Shown: positions 17,629 through 28,080 of the stretch, piece after piece
Layout: each line of letters begins with the position of its first letter
How positions within the stretch are numbered: position 1 is the first letter of the stretch
From: Staphylococcus pseudintermedius
GTDB taxonomy: Bacteria > Bacillota > Bacilli > Staphylococcales > Staphylococcaceae
Direction of reading: 5' to 3'
DNA length: 64,000 nt
NCBI RefSeq assembly: GCF_001792775.2
Contig: NZ_MLGE02000005.1
Span: forward strand, 1-64,000
Notes under the pieces: model-generated
Seen by the model: the letters and a program-made list of their open reading frames with translations, nothing else
The model's database searches: none
What the model was told of the DNA's origin: nothing
Program-made: the position numbers and the translations under genes

Positions 17629-18720
17629 CTAAATTCTCACGAGTTTTTCTACATAGTTGACCACTTGATTTAAGCTTTCACTTGTATTGTATTGATGCCA
17701 TTTTTGGAATAATGGTTGTAATTGACCTTCGTTGATACGTTCATACAATGTGCGCTCGTCATACGCTTTATATTCTTGCGGGATGTCATAATAATACTTG
17801 TTGAGCCCTCGTACGATTTCATAATCCGCCTCATCGTATACGTAAAATAAAGTTGGCGTATTGACAATGCTTGCTTCTATCGCTAAAGAACTGTAATCCG
17901 TAATAATTAAATCTGCCAATACGATAAGATCAAGCGTACACATTTTAATATTTTCTGCCGCTGCGGAAACAGTAGGATGATATTTACTTAACAACGTGTA
18001 GCCAGGCACCGCAGTCTCAAATGTTTCTTTGTCAATCGTACGGTTCGTTTGCCCGCCTTCACGATAAGTCGGTAAATAGACAGCGACTTTGTTTTGAATA
18101 CCTAATTGTTTTTTAAGTTTTTGCTGATGCGCATGTCGGTCGATGTGTCGGTATGTCGTTAATCTCGGACTCCCAAAGCTGAGCAGCTGTTCATAACGTG
18201 CCCCGAACGCCTTTTCAAAGCAATCTGCCATCTGTTGACCACCGACTAAGTATTTATCGGTCGCTTGATACACTGCACAATATTGATCTACATGTTCTTT
18301 TTGAGTCAAATCTACTGAATGATCTTCTAAACCAAACTTCTTCAATGCACCTGCCGCATGCCACGTTTGAATGACGGTTTGGCCTTCTTTTTTGCGCCAC
18401 CCTGCCATAATTAAATAATATGTGTCAATAAACACCACTTTTGCGGTAGCTAATGCGGCTAACTGCTTTAAAATAGAAGATTGTTTCAAAGGATAATACG
18501 TAATCTGTTTTCTATTTTCTAAATAGTGAAAATCTTTAGGCTTTGCAAAAACAGTAATGTTAAAACCGCGTTGACTCAGTTGATATATAATTGGTAATTG
18601 ATCTTCTTTAAAAGTCATTAAAAAGACAATATGTTTTCTATCGATACGTAACGCACTGTACAGTCGACTTAAACACGCAACCATACAAATATAAAATGCT
18701 TTGATATAATAACGCATCAT
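17629..18720 (-). CDS. tagB: Teichoic acid glycerophosphate primase TagB
   Basis: CDP-glycerol glycerophosphotransferase family protein of 363 aa. TagB adds the first glycerol phosphate to the ManNAc-GlcNAc-lipid linkage unit on the inner membrane face. Visible family blocks are QTWHAAGALKKFGL, YLPTYREGG, the LSKYHPTV segment and LIITDYSSLAIEASIVNTPTLF. The N-terminal 20 residues form a membrane-associating helix. A 74-bp gap separates it from tagG upstream. Length matches TagB primase rather than the larger TagF polymerase. Confidence 0.9.
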   Translation of the reverse strand: MMRYYIKAFYICMVACLSRLYSALRIDRKHIVFLMTFKEDQLPIIYQLSQRGFNITVFAKPKDFHYLENRKQITYYPLKQSSILKQLAALATAKVVFIDTYYLIMAGWRKKEGQTVIQTWHAAGALKKFGLEDHSVDLTQKEHVDQYCAVYQATDKYLVGGQQMADCFEKAFGARYEQLLSFGSPRLTTYRHIDRHAHQQKLKKQLGIQNKVAVYLPTYREGGQTNRTIDKETFETAVPGYTLLSKYHPTVSAAAENIKMCTLDLIVLADLIITDYSSLAIEASIVNTPTLFYVYDEADYEIVRGLNKYYYDIPQEYKAYDERTLYERINEGQLQPLFQKWHQYNTSESLNQVVNYVEKLVRI

Positions 18721-18794
18721 TTCTTCACCACCCTAAAATGTTATTTAAAACAAAACCCTCAACACAAATCTAATGTATTGAGGGACTGTTCTCA

Positions 18795-19598
18795 TTACAT
18801 AAAATCTGCGAAGTGATCTCTGTAGCGCATATGTAACATCGAACCAATAATAAATAACATCGCTGTAACGCACACATTGTAAAGTGCTAGTTCCCAATGC
18901 GTAATAAAGTACCATTCATGAAATAGTATCGCAGCACGGTAACTCTCCGCTACAAAATAAATAGGGTTAAACATTAAAATCTTTTCTGCTAACGATCCTG
19001 CTGGAGGCGTCCAAAGAATCGGTGAAGCATAGAAAAGAACCCTTAATAAAGCTTGCATTGCCATTTGCGTATCACGGACAAGCACGCCTAATGTTGATGT
19101 TAGGAGCGTCACTGATGCCGTCAAACAAAACGCAAACGGGATATAAATGAACAGTTGAAGAATATAAATCGTTGGTGTCATACCACTCACTGTACACAAA
19201 ATGACAATCGCTACCACAAGCATAATGTGCCCATACAGTTTACTTGTGACGATGTATGTCGGAATGATAGAAAGTGGGAAGTTCATTTTCGCCACCTGTC
19301 CATATTTCATGGTTATCGATTTTGTTCCCTCTAAAATACCTTGATTAATGAAGAACCACATACTAATACCGACGAGCAACCAATAAATAAAAGGGACGCC
19401 ATCAATCGGGTGGTTACTTCTGATCCCAAAACCGAAGACAAACCAGTAAACCATAATTTGTATCACAGGATTAATGATCTCCCAAGCAAATCCGAGATAG
19501 TTATTATGATTTGAAATCTTAAGCTGGAATTGTGCTAACCGCTGAATCAGATAAAAACTCTTAAAATGTTCTTTCATTACGGTAATAACAGAATTCAT
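18795..19598 (-). CDS. tagG: Teichoic acid ABC exporter permease TagG
   Basis: ABC-2-type membrane protein of 267 aa with six predicted membrane segments. Together with TagH it flips completed wall teichoic acid across the membrane. Features are LGFAWEIINPVIQIMVYWFVFG early and LTSTLGVLVRDTQMAMQALLRVLFYASPILW in the second half. It heads the tagG-tagB-tagD group and is divergent from tagH, as in S. aureus, with a 278-bp promoter region between. Confidence 0.93.
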   Translation of the reverse strand: MNSVITVMKEHFKSFYLIQRLAQFQLKISNHNNYLGFAWEIINPVIQIMVYWFVFGFGIRSNHPIDGVPFIYWLLVGISMWFFINQGILEGTKSITMKYGQVAKMNFPLSIIPTYIVTSKLYGHIMLVVAIVILCTVSGMTPTIYILQLFIYIPFAFCLTASVTLLTSTLGVLVRDTQMAMQALLRVLFYASPILWTPPAGSLAEKILMFNPIYFVAESYRAAILFHEWYFITHWELALYNVCVTAMLFIIGSMLHMRYRDHFADFM

Positions 19599-19816
19599 AA
19601 TTTACCACGCTTTCACATGCTAGATAATCCATCTAGAGCCAATCATCAAAATCATATTATACATTAATATTTGACCTAGTATGTCTCATCGCCTATTCTT
19701 TAATTGAAAAGCTAAGTTGATTTAAGTAGAATTAAATACATTGTATCCATAATACTTTACAATAGCTTCACAAATTTAACAACCACTTAGTAATATATTA
19801 TAATGTATAGACATAA

Positions 19817-20671
<855 letters not shown>

Positions 20672-20812
20672 CTTTTCCGTATACGTGTAATAATTGCAGC
20701 CCACACACTGCATCAATCACGTTGAATCTATGGGTTGTGTGGTCGATGCAGTGAATTTTTACCCCATTTCAACTGAGACTATGCCTCATTTTTTGTATTT
20801 ATTGTGAACTTA

Positions 20813-20873
20813 ATAAAAAAAGTGCGCTTCATCCCACTTCTAATCACAATCGAAATGGTCTGACGCGCGCTTT
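20813..20873 (-). terminator. tagA terminator
   Basis: On the minus strand AAAGCGCGC pairs with GCGCACTTT, followed by TTTTT. It begins directly after the tagA stop codon; the intervening loop is long (about 37 nt). Confidence 0.6.
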
Positions 20874-20884
20874 GATTATCTACA

Positions 20885-21706
20885 CTATTTACCTAAATAT
20901 TTTTGTTTATACACACCAACGACAAACTTAGGAATTCTTTTCAAACGGTGAATTCGCTTTATATCTGTCAACGCTCGGTAAGCCCATTCTAGATTCATCG
21001 CTCTCCATACGTAAGGTGCGCGTTTCACTTCACCACTATAAACATCGATTGAGCCGCCCACACCCATCATCAATGTATGGTCGAAATGATGGCGGTTATG
21101 TTGAATCCATTGTTCTTGCTTCGGATAGCCCATACCTACAAAAATAAAGTCTGGATTAAAATCACGTACTTGTTCGATGACGTTTTGATCAGTAATATCG
21201 ATAAATCCGTGATGCGTTTGGATATCGATATGTGGGTACTGACGTTGAATGCGTCGTGCAGCTTTTTCAACAACTGGAGATGTTGCGCCAAGTAAAAACA
21301 CTTTTTTACGCTCTAAATCTGCAATATTTAAACATGTTTCCATTACTTCAATACCCGGTACACGTTCTTGTAAAGATTGACCTAATATCCGAGCAGCTTT
21401 AACAATGCCTGTCCCATCCGGAACGATAAAGTCTGCTTGTTTCAACATTTGAGCATATAATGGGTTTTCTGATGCATAATGGACGATTTCTGGGTTAGCC
21501 GTCACAATAAATAAATTATGTTTCGTTTCAGTATGCATATATTTTAAAATATTTTGATGCATGTCCATCAATGTAACATTATCAAACATCACATTCATCA
21601 CTTGGACTTGCGCTTTTTTCTCTTTAAACGTATATGTTCCCTCTACTGTAGTGTCACGACTAGGAAAAGTGCCCTCATGATGACCAGTAGGCAATGCTTT
21701 AGCCAT
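20885..21706 (-). CDS. tagA: N-acetylmannosaminyltransferase TagA
   Basis: WecG/TagA/CpsF family, 273 aa. TagA transfers ManNAc to GlcNAc-PP-undecaprenol, the first committed step of wall teichoic acid synthesis. Core motifs are VTANPEIVHYASENPLYAQM, ADFIVPDGTGIVKAAR, LGATSPVVEKAARR and FIFVGMGYPKQEQWI. The first 36 residues are an N-terminal extension compared with the roughly 254 aa I recall for S. aureus TarA. The start at 21706 is nevertheless supported by AAGGTGA 4 nt upstream; a later Met (residue 37) is an alternative. It is convergent with tagH. Confidence 0.92.
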   Translation of the reverse strand: MAKALPTGHHEGTFPSRDTTVEGTYTFKEKKAQVQVMNVMFDNVTLMDMHQNILKYMHTETKHNLFIVTANPEIVHYASENPLYAQMLKQADFIVPDGTGIVKAARILGQSLQERVPGIEVMETCLNIADLERKKVFLLGATSPVVEKAARRIQRQYPHIDIQTHHGFIDITDQNVIEQVRDFNPDFIFVGMGYPKQEQWIQHNRHHFDHTLMMGVGGSIDVYSGEVKRAPYVWRAMNLEWAYRALTDIKRIHRLKRIPKFVVGVYKQKYLGK

Positions 21707-21941
21707 AGTCTCACCTTCAATCTTTCATTTAATTTCAATTCAATTTGTTTTACATGGTATTTACAATATATTGATGTCACTTTAACACATTTTACACCAA
21801 AATCAAGCTAAATCCTACTTTTTATTGAAAGTTCATTCCAAAGTCCGAGATGATGATACATTATTTTTAATATTTTAGATGTCCGCTTTTTTGGTGCGTT
21901 GCGTATCATTTAAAACGACATTATGGGAAGGGAGTGCTCCT

Positions 21942-22498
21942 ATGACTGATAACAAAAAATAATCAATGAATTACCTTATTATCCAAGCGATGCGACACCC
22001 TTACATGACCGTTAACAAACCGCATTAGCTCGCAATACCTACAATGCAAGGACCGACATCGCACAACGCGAACAGTATTTGACACACATGATAGGTCACG
22101 TACAAAATCATTGTTACATCGAGCCACCGTTCTACTTCGACGATGATTACAATATGCATTTAGGTGACAACGTTTATGTGAATAAGCACAACACATGGCT
22201 TGATATTGGCCTATTTTTATCAACAATAACGTCAAAAATTAGGCCAAATGTGCAACTGATTACTGTCAATCATCCACTTGATCCAACAAAGCGTCGTTCA
22301 GTGATTGAACAAGGACCAAAAATGACTGTTAAAGATGATGTATGGATCGATGCAGGTGTGCCCATCCTCCCCGGTGTTACAGTACATCAAGGGGCTACCG
22401 TTGCTGCTAGACGTATCGTGACACGTGCTGTGACTGCATCTACGGATGTCGCGGATAATCCTACAAAAGTAATACGTCAACTGAATGATACACTTTAG
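21942..22498 (+). pseudogene. Sugar O-acetyltransferase (maa-like) pseudogene
   Basis: After AAGGGAG and ATG at 21942 the frame stops after six codons. A second frame then reads LPYYPSDATPLHD, stop, QTALARNTYNARTDIAQREQ and continues to 22498. It matches the maltose/galactoside O-acetyltransferase family: left-handed beta-helix hexapeptides, PNVQLITVNHPLDPTKRR, VKDDVWIDAGVPILPGVTVH and DNPTKVIRQL. The usual catalytic-region segment is altered (DIGLFLSTITSKI). At least two inactivating lesions in the N-terminal maltose-acetyltransferase domain make it non-functional. Confidence 0.85.
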
Positions 22499-22571
22499 GA
22501 CTTAAGTCTATAGTTCAGACGCAATAAACCCGTTATAATAGAAAGTAAGTTTTGCGAAAGGATTGACATCT

Positions 22572-23315
22572 ATGCACGGATATTCGTGGATTACTTCACC
22601 TATCCCTATTTCATTTATTTTACTTTTATGTATCGCAGGCCTCTACCTTGTAAGCCGCCATTATGCATACCGTCCTATTTTTTCATTATTAGACATTGCG
22701 CTGAATTATATTCCAGTCTTGACGCATGAATTTGGCCATGTGCTCTTTAATCGTTTATCAGGTGGATGTGTACGAGATTTTGTCGTTGTCACAACAAGAC
22801 GTGAACGTAACGCAACAGGCCAACAAGGCTACGCTGTCACCGCTAGTAGAAGTCGTTCAGGCCATATCATCACGACATTAGGTGGCTATCTCATGTCGCC
22901 TATCATGTTGATATTAGGTTTGTATATCCAAAGTAAGGGACAAGGCGCATTGTTTATTATGCTTTATATTCTTGTTTTCATTTACTTTACATGGAAAACG
23001 TCAAGAAAGGCTGTTCCGTTACTCATCATTGCCTTTTTAATACTCATTGGCTATTTAGGTATTCAGTCTGAAAATTTAACGAACTATTCATTCATTTATA
23101 TGCTCGTTTACCATTTCATACTTGGGACACTGTTAGGTGAAATTATTCAGTCGACGATTACGATTGTACAACTTACATTCGCACGCCCTCAGCCTGAATG
23201 GGATGGGACAGCGTTAAAAATGTTGACGAAACTGCCTACTGTTTTCTTTTCAAGCTTATGGATTGTCACAAATTTTTTAGCCATTTATTATTTCATTCAA
23301 TATGTCCTCCTCTAG
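22572..23315 (+). CDS. M50B-like integral membrane zinc metalloprotease
   Basis: The 247-aa product has seven or so membrane segments. HEFGH at residues 52-56, inside the second hydrophobic region, is the HExxH zinc motif of M50B-type peptidases. An N-terminal hydrophobic helix and a conserved RLSGG loop follow. Substrate is unknown; an intramembrane or membrane-adjacent protease role is inferred from the family. ATG at 22572 is preferred (AAGGA nine nt upstream) over the TTG at 22563. It lies alone between the acetyltransferase relic and the sbn operon. Confidence 0.8.
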   Translation: MHGYSWITSPIPISFILLLCIAGLYLVSRHYAYRPIFSLLDIALNYIPVLTHEFGHVLFNRLSGGCVRDFVVVTTRRERNATGQQGYAVTASRSRSGHIITTLGGYLMSPIMLILGLYIQSKGQGALFIMLYILVFIYFTWKTSRKAVPLLIIAFLILIGYLGIQSENLTNYSFIYMLVYHFILGTLLGEIIQSTITIVQLTFARPQPEWDGTALKMLTKLPTVFFSSLWIVTNFLAIYYFIQYVLL

Positions 23316-23529
23316 TTATTGATGATTCTTAAATCTATGAATGGATAAAGACTGAAACTTTTCTATGTCACAACGTAAAACAGCTAGTGCGCTAAACAGT
23401 AACCACTTTTAAAGTTAAGTGACATTCCTTTGACCTTTAACATCATCCCTCAAGCGTCTCGCCTATTTGAGCCATTGTATCTCAAAGGGCGAGATTTCAA
23501 TGAACCCTTTCTCAACAAAGAGTGACAAG

Positions 23530-23566
23530 AAAAACTGGGAAAACGTCATTGTTCCCCAGCTTTTTT
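23530..23566. terminator. Terminator at the end of the sbn operon
   Basis: CTGGGAA pairs with TTCCCCAG (one bulge), with A- and T-runs on either side. It can end both the M50-like gene and sbnI transcripts. Confidence 0.6.
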
Positions 23567-23596
23567 ACTTCATATGAATATAAATGATGATGCGCT

Positions 23597-24361
23597 TTAC
23601 TCCGCTTCTATTAAATATATCTTTTCAGTATAGCAACGCATGCTTTCAATTTTCTTCTGTAAAAATGTATGCCACTGTTCCTGATTACCTAAATTGCTAT
23701 TTTTCAATAAATGGAGCGGAACTTGTAAATTCAAACAACGCCCTGCAATGTTAAAACGTGTGACACCCGCTGGTACAGTTTGACCTCTTTGCACAACAGC
23801 TTCAATTTCACCAATTTGAAGGGGCTGATACTTCATTAATATATCATTGCTGTCGAGACACAAACAGGCGCTATGCGGAACACGTTCAACGTTGCAGCTC
23901 GCACTGTAACTGTTCACAACCTTTTTCCAAATATCTAGTTTATCTGCTGTTAAATCTGCTGCATATAAATAATGTTCGGTCTGTTGATCACACATCGTAA
24001 TAAAAGGTGTTTCATCGCGAACTTCTGTCGTCCACGGTAATAGTTCCTCATCCGTTAACCCTTCGCACCATGCACCATTAGGAATTTTATGATGCCAACT
24101 GCCAATGGAGTACTGTGTGCGCTGAATCACTTGTACTGGAATAACTTCACAGCCGAGTGCTTTCAAACTCATAAATCGGTGTACACCATCAATGACCATA
24201 TAGCGACCAAATAATGTTTTAACGACGAGCACTGGATGACGTAAATGCTGTTCTTTAGCAATGCTCTCTTTCGTTTTTTCTAATCGACTCGGTTCAAATG
24301 CTTCGTGGAGGTCAATCTTGTCGACAGGAATGAGTTGCAATGTGTCGTAAATCTGTTTCAT
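23597..24361 (-). CDS. sbnI: Staphyloferrin B locus regulator and serine kinase SbnI
   Basis: ParB/Srx-fold protein of 254 aa. The box DGVHRF at residues 58-63 is the ParB-like nucleotide-binding signature. In S. aureus, SbnI phosphorylates free L-serine to O-phospho-L-serine, the SbnA substrate, and also acts as a heme-responsive DNA-binding activator of the sbn operon. It is the last gene, overlapping sbnH by 4 nt (ATGA). Function is transferred from S. aureus by operon position and fold motif. Confidence 0.9.
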   Translation of the reverse strand: MKQIYDTLQLIPVDKIDLHEAFEPSRLEKTKESIAKEQHLRHPVLVVKTLFGRYMVIDGVHRFMSLKALGCEVIPVQVIQRTQYSIGSWHHKIPNGAWCEGLTDEELLPWTTEVRDETPFITMCDQQTEHYLYAADLTADKLDIWKKVVNSYSASCNVERVPHSACLCLDSNDILMKYQPLQIGEIEAVVQRGQTVPAGVTRFNIAGRCLNLQVPLHLLKNSNLGNQEQWHTFLQKKIESMRCYTEKIYLIEAE

Positions 24362-25560
24362 GATTCTCCCTCCTTCTCACTTGACCAGTAAATGCATTGT
24401 GGATGCGGATGGCTTAAAAAGTCGTGATGTGAAATCGACCAACCATACGCACCGGCATATATGAAAATAACCGCATCACCTGTAGACAGCGCTGGTATCT
24501 CCACCGCTTTAGCAAACACATCTTTAGGCGTACACAATTGACCGACGAACGTCACTGCCTGTTGTTCAATCGTTCTTGGTGCAATTTGATTTACCTGTTC
24601 ACCTAGCGGCAATATTTCAAATGGGTGATTATGTTGCCATGAGACAGGCAGCCTGAAATGTTGTGTGCCCCCTTTTAAAATAGCAAACCACGCGCCATGC
24701 ACACGCTTAATATCCAATACTTCGGTTACGTAATAGCCGATATGTGCCACCATATAGCGACCACATTCAAAGTTGATGGTTATATTTTGTAGACCTTCTT
24801 CTTCAATCAAAGCGGACAGTTCTGTCGTGAAATACGTCCAGTCAAATTGTTCATTTAAGTCAGCGTAATTCACACCGATACCACCACCTACATTCAGGTG
24901 TTGCAATGTAAAGTCATGTTGTGCTGCCCATGCTTTTGCCTTTTGGAAATATAACGTCATCACTTGTAAATGCAAGGCGGCATCTAAGTTGTTAGAAATC
25001 GAATGAAAGTGAAAGCCTTCTAATTGGATACGTGGCATATTTTGCGCTGTTGCAATAACCGTGTCGACTTCTGTTTCATCAATACCAAATTGTGTCGGTT
25101 GACCTGCCATATGTAACGTCGCAGCTGGAAAAGGTCCGGCTAAATTCACTCTCAGCAAAATTGACATGGTCGCATTTTCTTGTTTAAGCAATGCATTTAA
25201 TCGCTCTAATTCATATAAACTTTCAACATGAATGCGTCGAATCCCTTGTTGAATCGCGTATCGTAAAGATTCGTCAGTTTTTCCCGGTCCACCAAAAATG
25301 ACATGTTCTGCTGTCGTATGTACCAATGCTTTTGCAATTTCACCTTCTGACGCCACTTCGAAGCCGGCGACATGGGGCTGAATCGCGGCTAATATCTCAG
25401 ACTCACTGTTCGCCTTCATTGCATAATACATTTCACAATTGTCAGGGAGCTGTGATGTCACAGTTTCGAGATGTTGTCGTAGCCCGTCCATATCATAAAT
25501 AAAATGGCAGAGCGGGCCTTGTTGTTTGAGCTGTTTAACTAATGTATGAATCGCCGTCAT
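24358..25560 (-). CDS. sbnH: PLP decarboxylase of staphyloferrin B synthesis SbnH
   Basis: Fold-III (alanine racemase/DapDC-like) PLP enzyme of 400 aa. The PLP lysine is K49 in MYYAMKANSE, with GGGIGVNY in the barrel and a C-terminal QLCTPKDVF block supplying the active-site Cys-containing segment. SbnH decarboxylates the citryl-diaminopropionate intermediate before the final condensations. It overlaps sbnG by 26 nt. GAGGTG precedes the start. Confidence 0.92.
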   Translation of the reverse strand: MTAIHTLVKQLKQQGPLCHFIYDMDGLRQHLETVTSQLPDNCEMYYAMKANSESEILAAIQPHVAGFEVASEGEIAKALVHTTAEHVIFGGPGKTDESLRYAIQQGIRRIHVESLYELERLNALLKQENATMSILLRVNLAGPFPAATLHMAGQPTQFGIDETEVDTVIATAQNMPRIQLEGFHFHSISNNLDAALHLQVMTLYFQKAKAWAAQHDFTLQHLNVGGGIGVNYADLNEQFDWTYFTTELSALIEEEGLQNITINFECGRYMVAHIGYYVTEVLDIKRVHGAWFAILKGGTQHFRLPVSWQHNHPFEILPLGEQVNQIAPRTIEQQAVTFVGQLCTPKDVFAKAVEIPALSTGDAVIFIYAGAYGWSISHHDFLSHPHPQCIYWSSEKEGES

Positions 25561-26329
25561 GAGCTGTCACCTCTTTCACCTGTGCTAAATTGTGTTTTAA
25601 ATGACGGTACAGTTTCCCGCGGTCATCGCCCATGAGGAAACATTGCACGCCTTGCTGTTGCCATCGTTGCACTTGTTGGTCATCTCTCGGCAAAGCGCAA
25701 AACTGTTTGCCTGCAGTTGTCGTAGTTGTGTAGACATGCTGAATCGCTCGTTGAAGTTGATCATGGCTTGTTTCCCAAGGGATGCCGAGTGATTGGGATA
25801 AGTCAGCCGCACCTTCAATGACCATATCCAAACCTTCTACTTGCACTATTTCATCAATCGCGCGGACGCCTTGCATATTTTCTATCATTGCGATGACACA
25901 TATCGATGCATTCGCTTCAGCCATCGCTTCTTTTAAAGGAATTTCGCCAAATCGTGCAACGCGTCCGCCATTCAAACTGCGCATGCCTTCTGGATAATAA
26001 CGACTTAGCTTCACAATGCGTTCTGCTGTTTCGCGGTCATTCACATGTGGGACCACAATCCCTTTGGCGCCCATGTCCAACACTTTAATAATGTCGCGTT
26101 CAATTGCAGCTGTAACGCGAACAATGGGAATAATATTGGCTGTCTCAGCAGCACGAATCATATGCGCTAATGTTTCATCGTTAATTGCGACATGTTCCGT
26201 ATCAATAACGACAAAATCATAACCACTTGCAGCAATGATTTCGATGACGAGTGGATCCGGAATCGAATTCATCAATCCGTATTGTACCTTTCCTTCTGCT
26301 AAGTTACGTTTCAGTGACAAAGATTTCAT
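25535..26329 (-). CDS. sbnG: Siderophore-dedicated citrate synthase SbnG
   Basis: HpcH/HpaI aldolase-like TIM-barrel protein of 264 aa. In staphylococci SbnG condenses oxaloacetate with acetyl-CoA, supplying citrate for staphyloferrin B outside the TCA cycle. Family blocks include YDFVVIDTEHVAINDETLAHM, GAKGIVVPHVNDRETAERIV, VIAMIENMQGVRAIDEI and a metal-ligand acidic pair. GGAGG lies 8 nt upstream, and the start overlaps the sbnF stop by 4 nt. Confidence 0.92.
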   Translation of the reverse strand: MKSLSLKRNLAEGKVQYGLMNSIPDPLVIEIIAASGYDFVVIDTEHVAINDETLAHMIRAAETANIIPIVRVTAAIERDIIKVLDMGAKGIVVPHVNDRETAERIVKLSRYYPEGMRSLNGGRVARFGEIPLKEAMAEANASICVIAMIENMQGVRAIDEIVQVEGLDMVIEGAADLSQSLGIPWETSHDQLQRAIQHVYTTTTTAGKQFCALPRDDQQVQRWQQQGVQCFLMGDDRGKLYRHLKHNLAQVKEVTAHDGDSYIS

Positions 26330-28080
26330 ACTTCAGACCTCCTCAACGGATTGCGTACTTCGTGAAGACGTAATGCTACATCTTCGCGTAAACGGCGTGT
26401 CGTCAGTTTTTCCACTTGAATGGTCGGTACAAATAAATCGAAGTGGCGATAATTTTCAAGGTTTGGGAATTGCTGTTGATACTGTTCAATGACCGTACGT
26501 ACCATTGTCCACTGTTCTGACGCTTTTAACTTATATTGACGTGCAACAAAGTCAATGATTTCTGCAATATTAATAAAGAAAAAGGCGTCATGTAAAAAAT
26601 CACGGACGAGATTGACATCTTCTGTTTCGATAAATGAGTTTCGGTTCACTTTGCGATGCGCTTCAGGTGTGTCACGTAATCGTGGATTTTGTGCAACCTC
26701 ACTTAACAAACTCGGCTTAAAGCGAACCCCGTCATGGAAATCTTTCAATGCTATACGTGTTGGCCAGCCGTTTTCATGAATTAACATCATATTTTGTGCA
26801 TGCGACTCAAACGCAATGCCGTGATGATACAGCATATGAATCAATGGCGTCACTGCGACACTGAAAAATTGTGCCATCCACTGTTCTACACCGTATTTTG
26901 ACATCCACGCATCAATGAGTGGGCGGTTATCAGCATCTACTGAATATAAAGCATTAAATGGAATAGCTGACTCATGCAATGCTAAATAATGATGAATATT
27001 TTCACGCCAAATGACACCGAGTGCACCGTAAATACGTTGTTGCTTCACCTCGGATAAGGTCGGATTGTGATATGCATGGCCCAACACTTCACCTAGAAAT
27101 ACCGTCTGTAAATGTTGTTGTAAATAGGTATCTTTTGACTGAATATGTTTTAACCAATCCGTAATTTGTGCTGCATTTTCAATCGTGTGTGGGGCTAACA
27201 CACGTTTTGTTGATGTATTCGTTATACTAATCGGTGTTTTCAAATAATATTTGTTACGATCAGTCGGTGTGAGTGTTCGAATAGACTGTTGCGGCACATA
27301 CATTTCGTCACTTGTCCCGAGCCATAGCATCTCTCCATGCATCCATGCTTCCGCAAATTCGACTTGAATGACATGTTCAAACTGCCACGGGTGTACCGGT
27401 ATGAGCACCATCGTTTCAAGGGTATGCCCATGTTGCTGGAGGGTCTCTTCAAACGTTGCTAACGTCTCTGTACCGAGCTGACGTTGAAGCAATGCAACTG
27501 TATCGACACTCGCGGATACCGTCGTTTCCACATGATCCGGTGCAATCGCAATCCACTGCAGTTGAAATGAGGGGCGGAAATCCGGACCATAGCGTACATT
27601 GTCGTCCAGTGTAAAGCCGAGCCGTGATTTATAACTTGGGTGATACATATGGCCTTCCATAGCATACGATTCATAATCATCAAATGCCGTTAATGACATC
27701 TGTGATTGCTGTGCACGATAACGTTGCGCTTGCGTGTCTTTAAGTTCGGTTTGTAATAATTCAATGATAAAGTCTTCTAATTTTTGTTCATCTTTATCAA
27801 ATGTAAAACGCACCTCTCGTAGCAGTTGCGCATAATCAAGAGTGACCGCTTCCTCTCCATCTGCAATACGCCAAACTGGAGCGCTGATCCTGAGTCGTTC
27901 AAAACTATCGGACTGTTGCAGTTGCACGCGATACGTCACGGCTTCCCCCTCAATAGTGTACGTATCACACTCGTCATCTTCGCTCGGTAGCTGTTCATAA
28001 TGCACCACGTCTTCATATATAAGTGACGTGACCAACTGTTGCATGATACGTTGCCTCACTTGTTCAATCAGTTGTTTCAT
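26326..28080 (-). CDS. sbnF: NIS siderophore synthetase SbnF
   Basis: IucA/IucC-family (NRPS-independent) synthetase, 584 aa from ATG at 28080; an AGGAGGAGG lies just upstream, and the frame extends to 28140 inside sbnE. The N-terminal half has ATP-site blocks (EGHMYHPSYKSRLGFTLDDN, then PVHPWQFEHV), and the C-terminal FhuF-like half has FESHAQNMMLIHENGWPTRI. In S. aureus, SbnF joins the decarboxylated citryl-Dap to a second diaminopropionate. It overlaps sbnE by 17 nt and sbnG by 4 nt. Confidence 0.93.
   Translation of the reverse strand: MKQLIEQVRQRIMQQLVTSLIYEDVVHYEQLPSEDDECDTYTIEGEAVTYRVQLQQSDSFERLRISAPVWRIADGEEAVTLDYAQLLREVRFTFDKDEQKLEDFIIELLQTELKDTQAQRYRAQQSQMSLTAFDDYESYAMEGHMYHPSYKSRLGFTLDDNVRYGPDFRPSFQLQWIAIAPDHVETTVSASVDTVALLQRQLGTETLATFEETLQQHGHTLETMVLIPVHPWQFEHVIQVEFAEAWMHGEMLWLGTSDEMYVPQQSIRTLTPTDRNKYYLKTPISITNTSTKRVLAPHTIENAAQITDWLKHIQSKDTYLQQHLQTVFLGEVLGHAYHNPTLSEVKQQRIYGALGVIWRENIHHYLALHESAIPFNALYSVDADNRPLIDAWMSKYGVEQWMAQFFSVAVTPLIHMLYHHGIAFESHAQNMMLIHENGWPTRIALKDFHDGVRFKPSLLSEVAQNPRLRDTPEAHRKVNRNSFIETEDVNLVRDFLHDAFFFINIAEIIDFVARQYKLKASEQWTMVRTVIEQYQQQFPNLENYRHFDLFVPTIQVEKLTTRRLREDVALRLHEVRNPLRRSEV

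Noticed and set aside
21963-22235. 90-aa minus-strand frame over the acetyltransferase relic
   Set aside because: It is antisense to recognisable hexapeptide-repeat coding sequence and has no ribosome-binding site.
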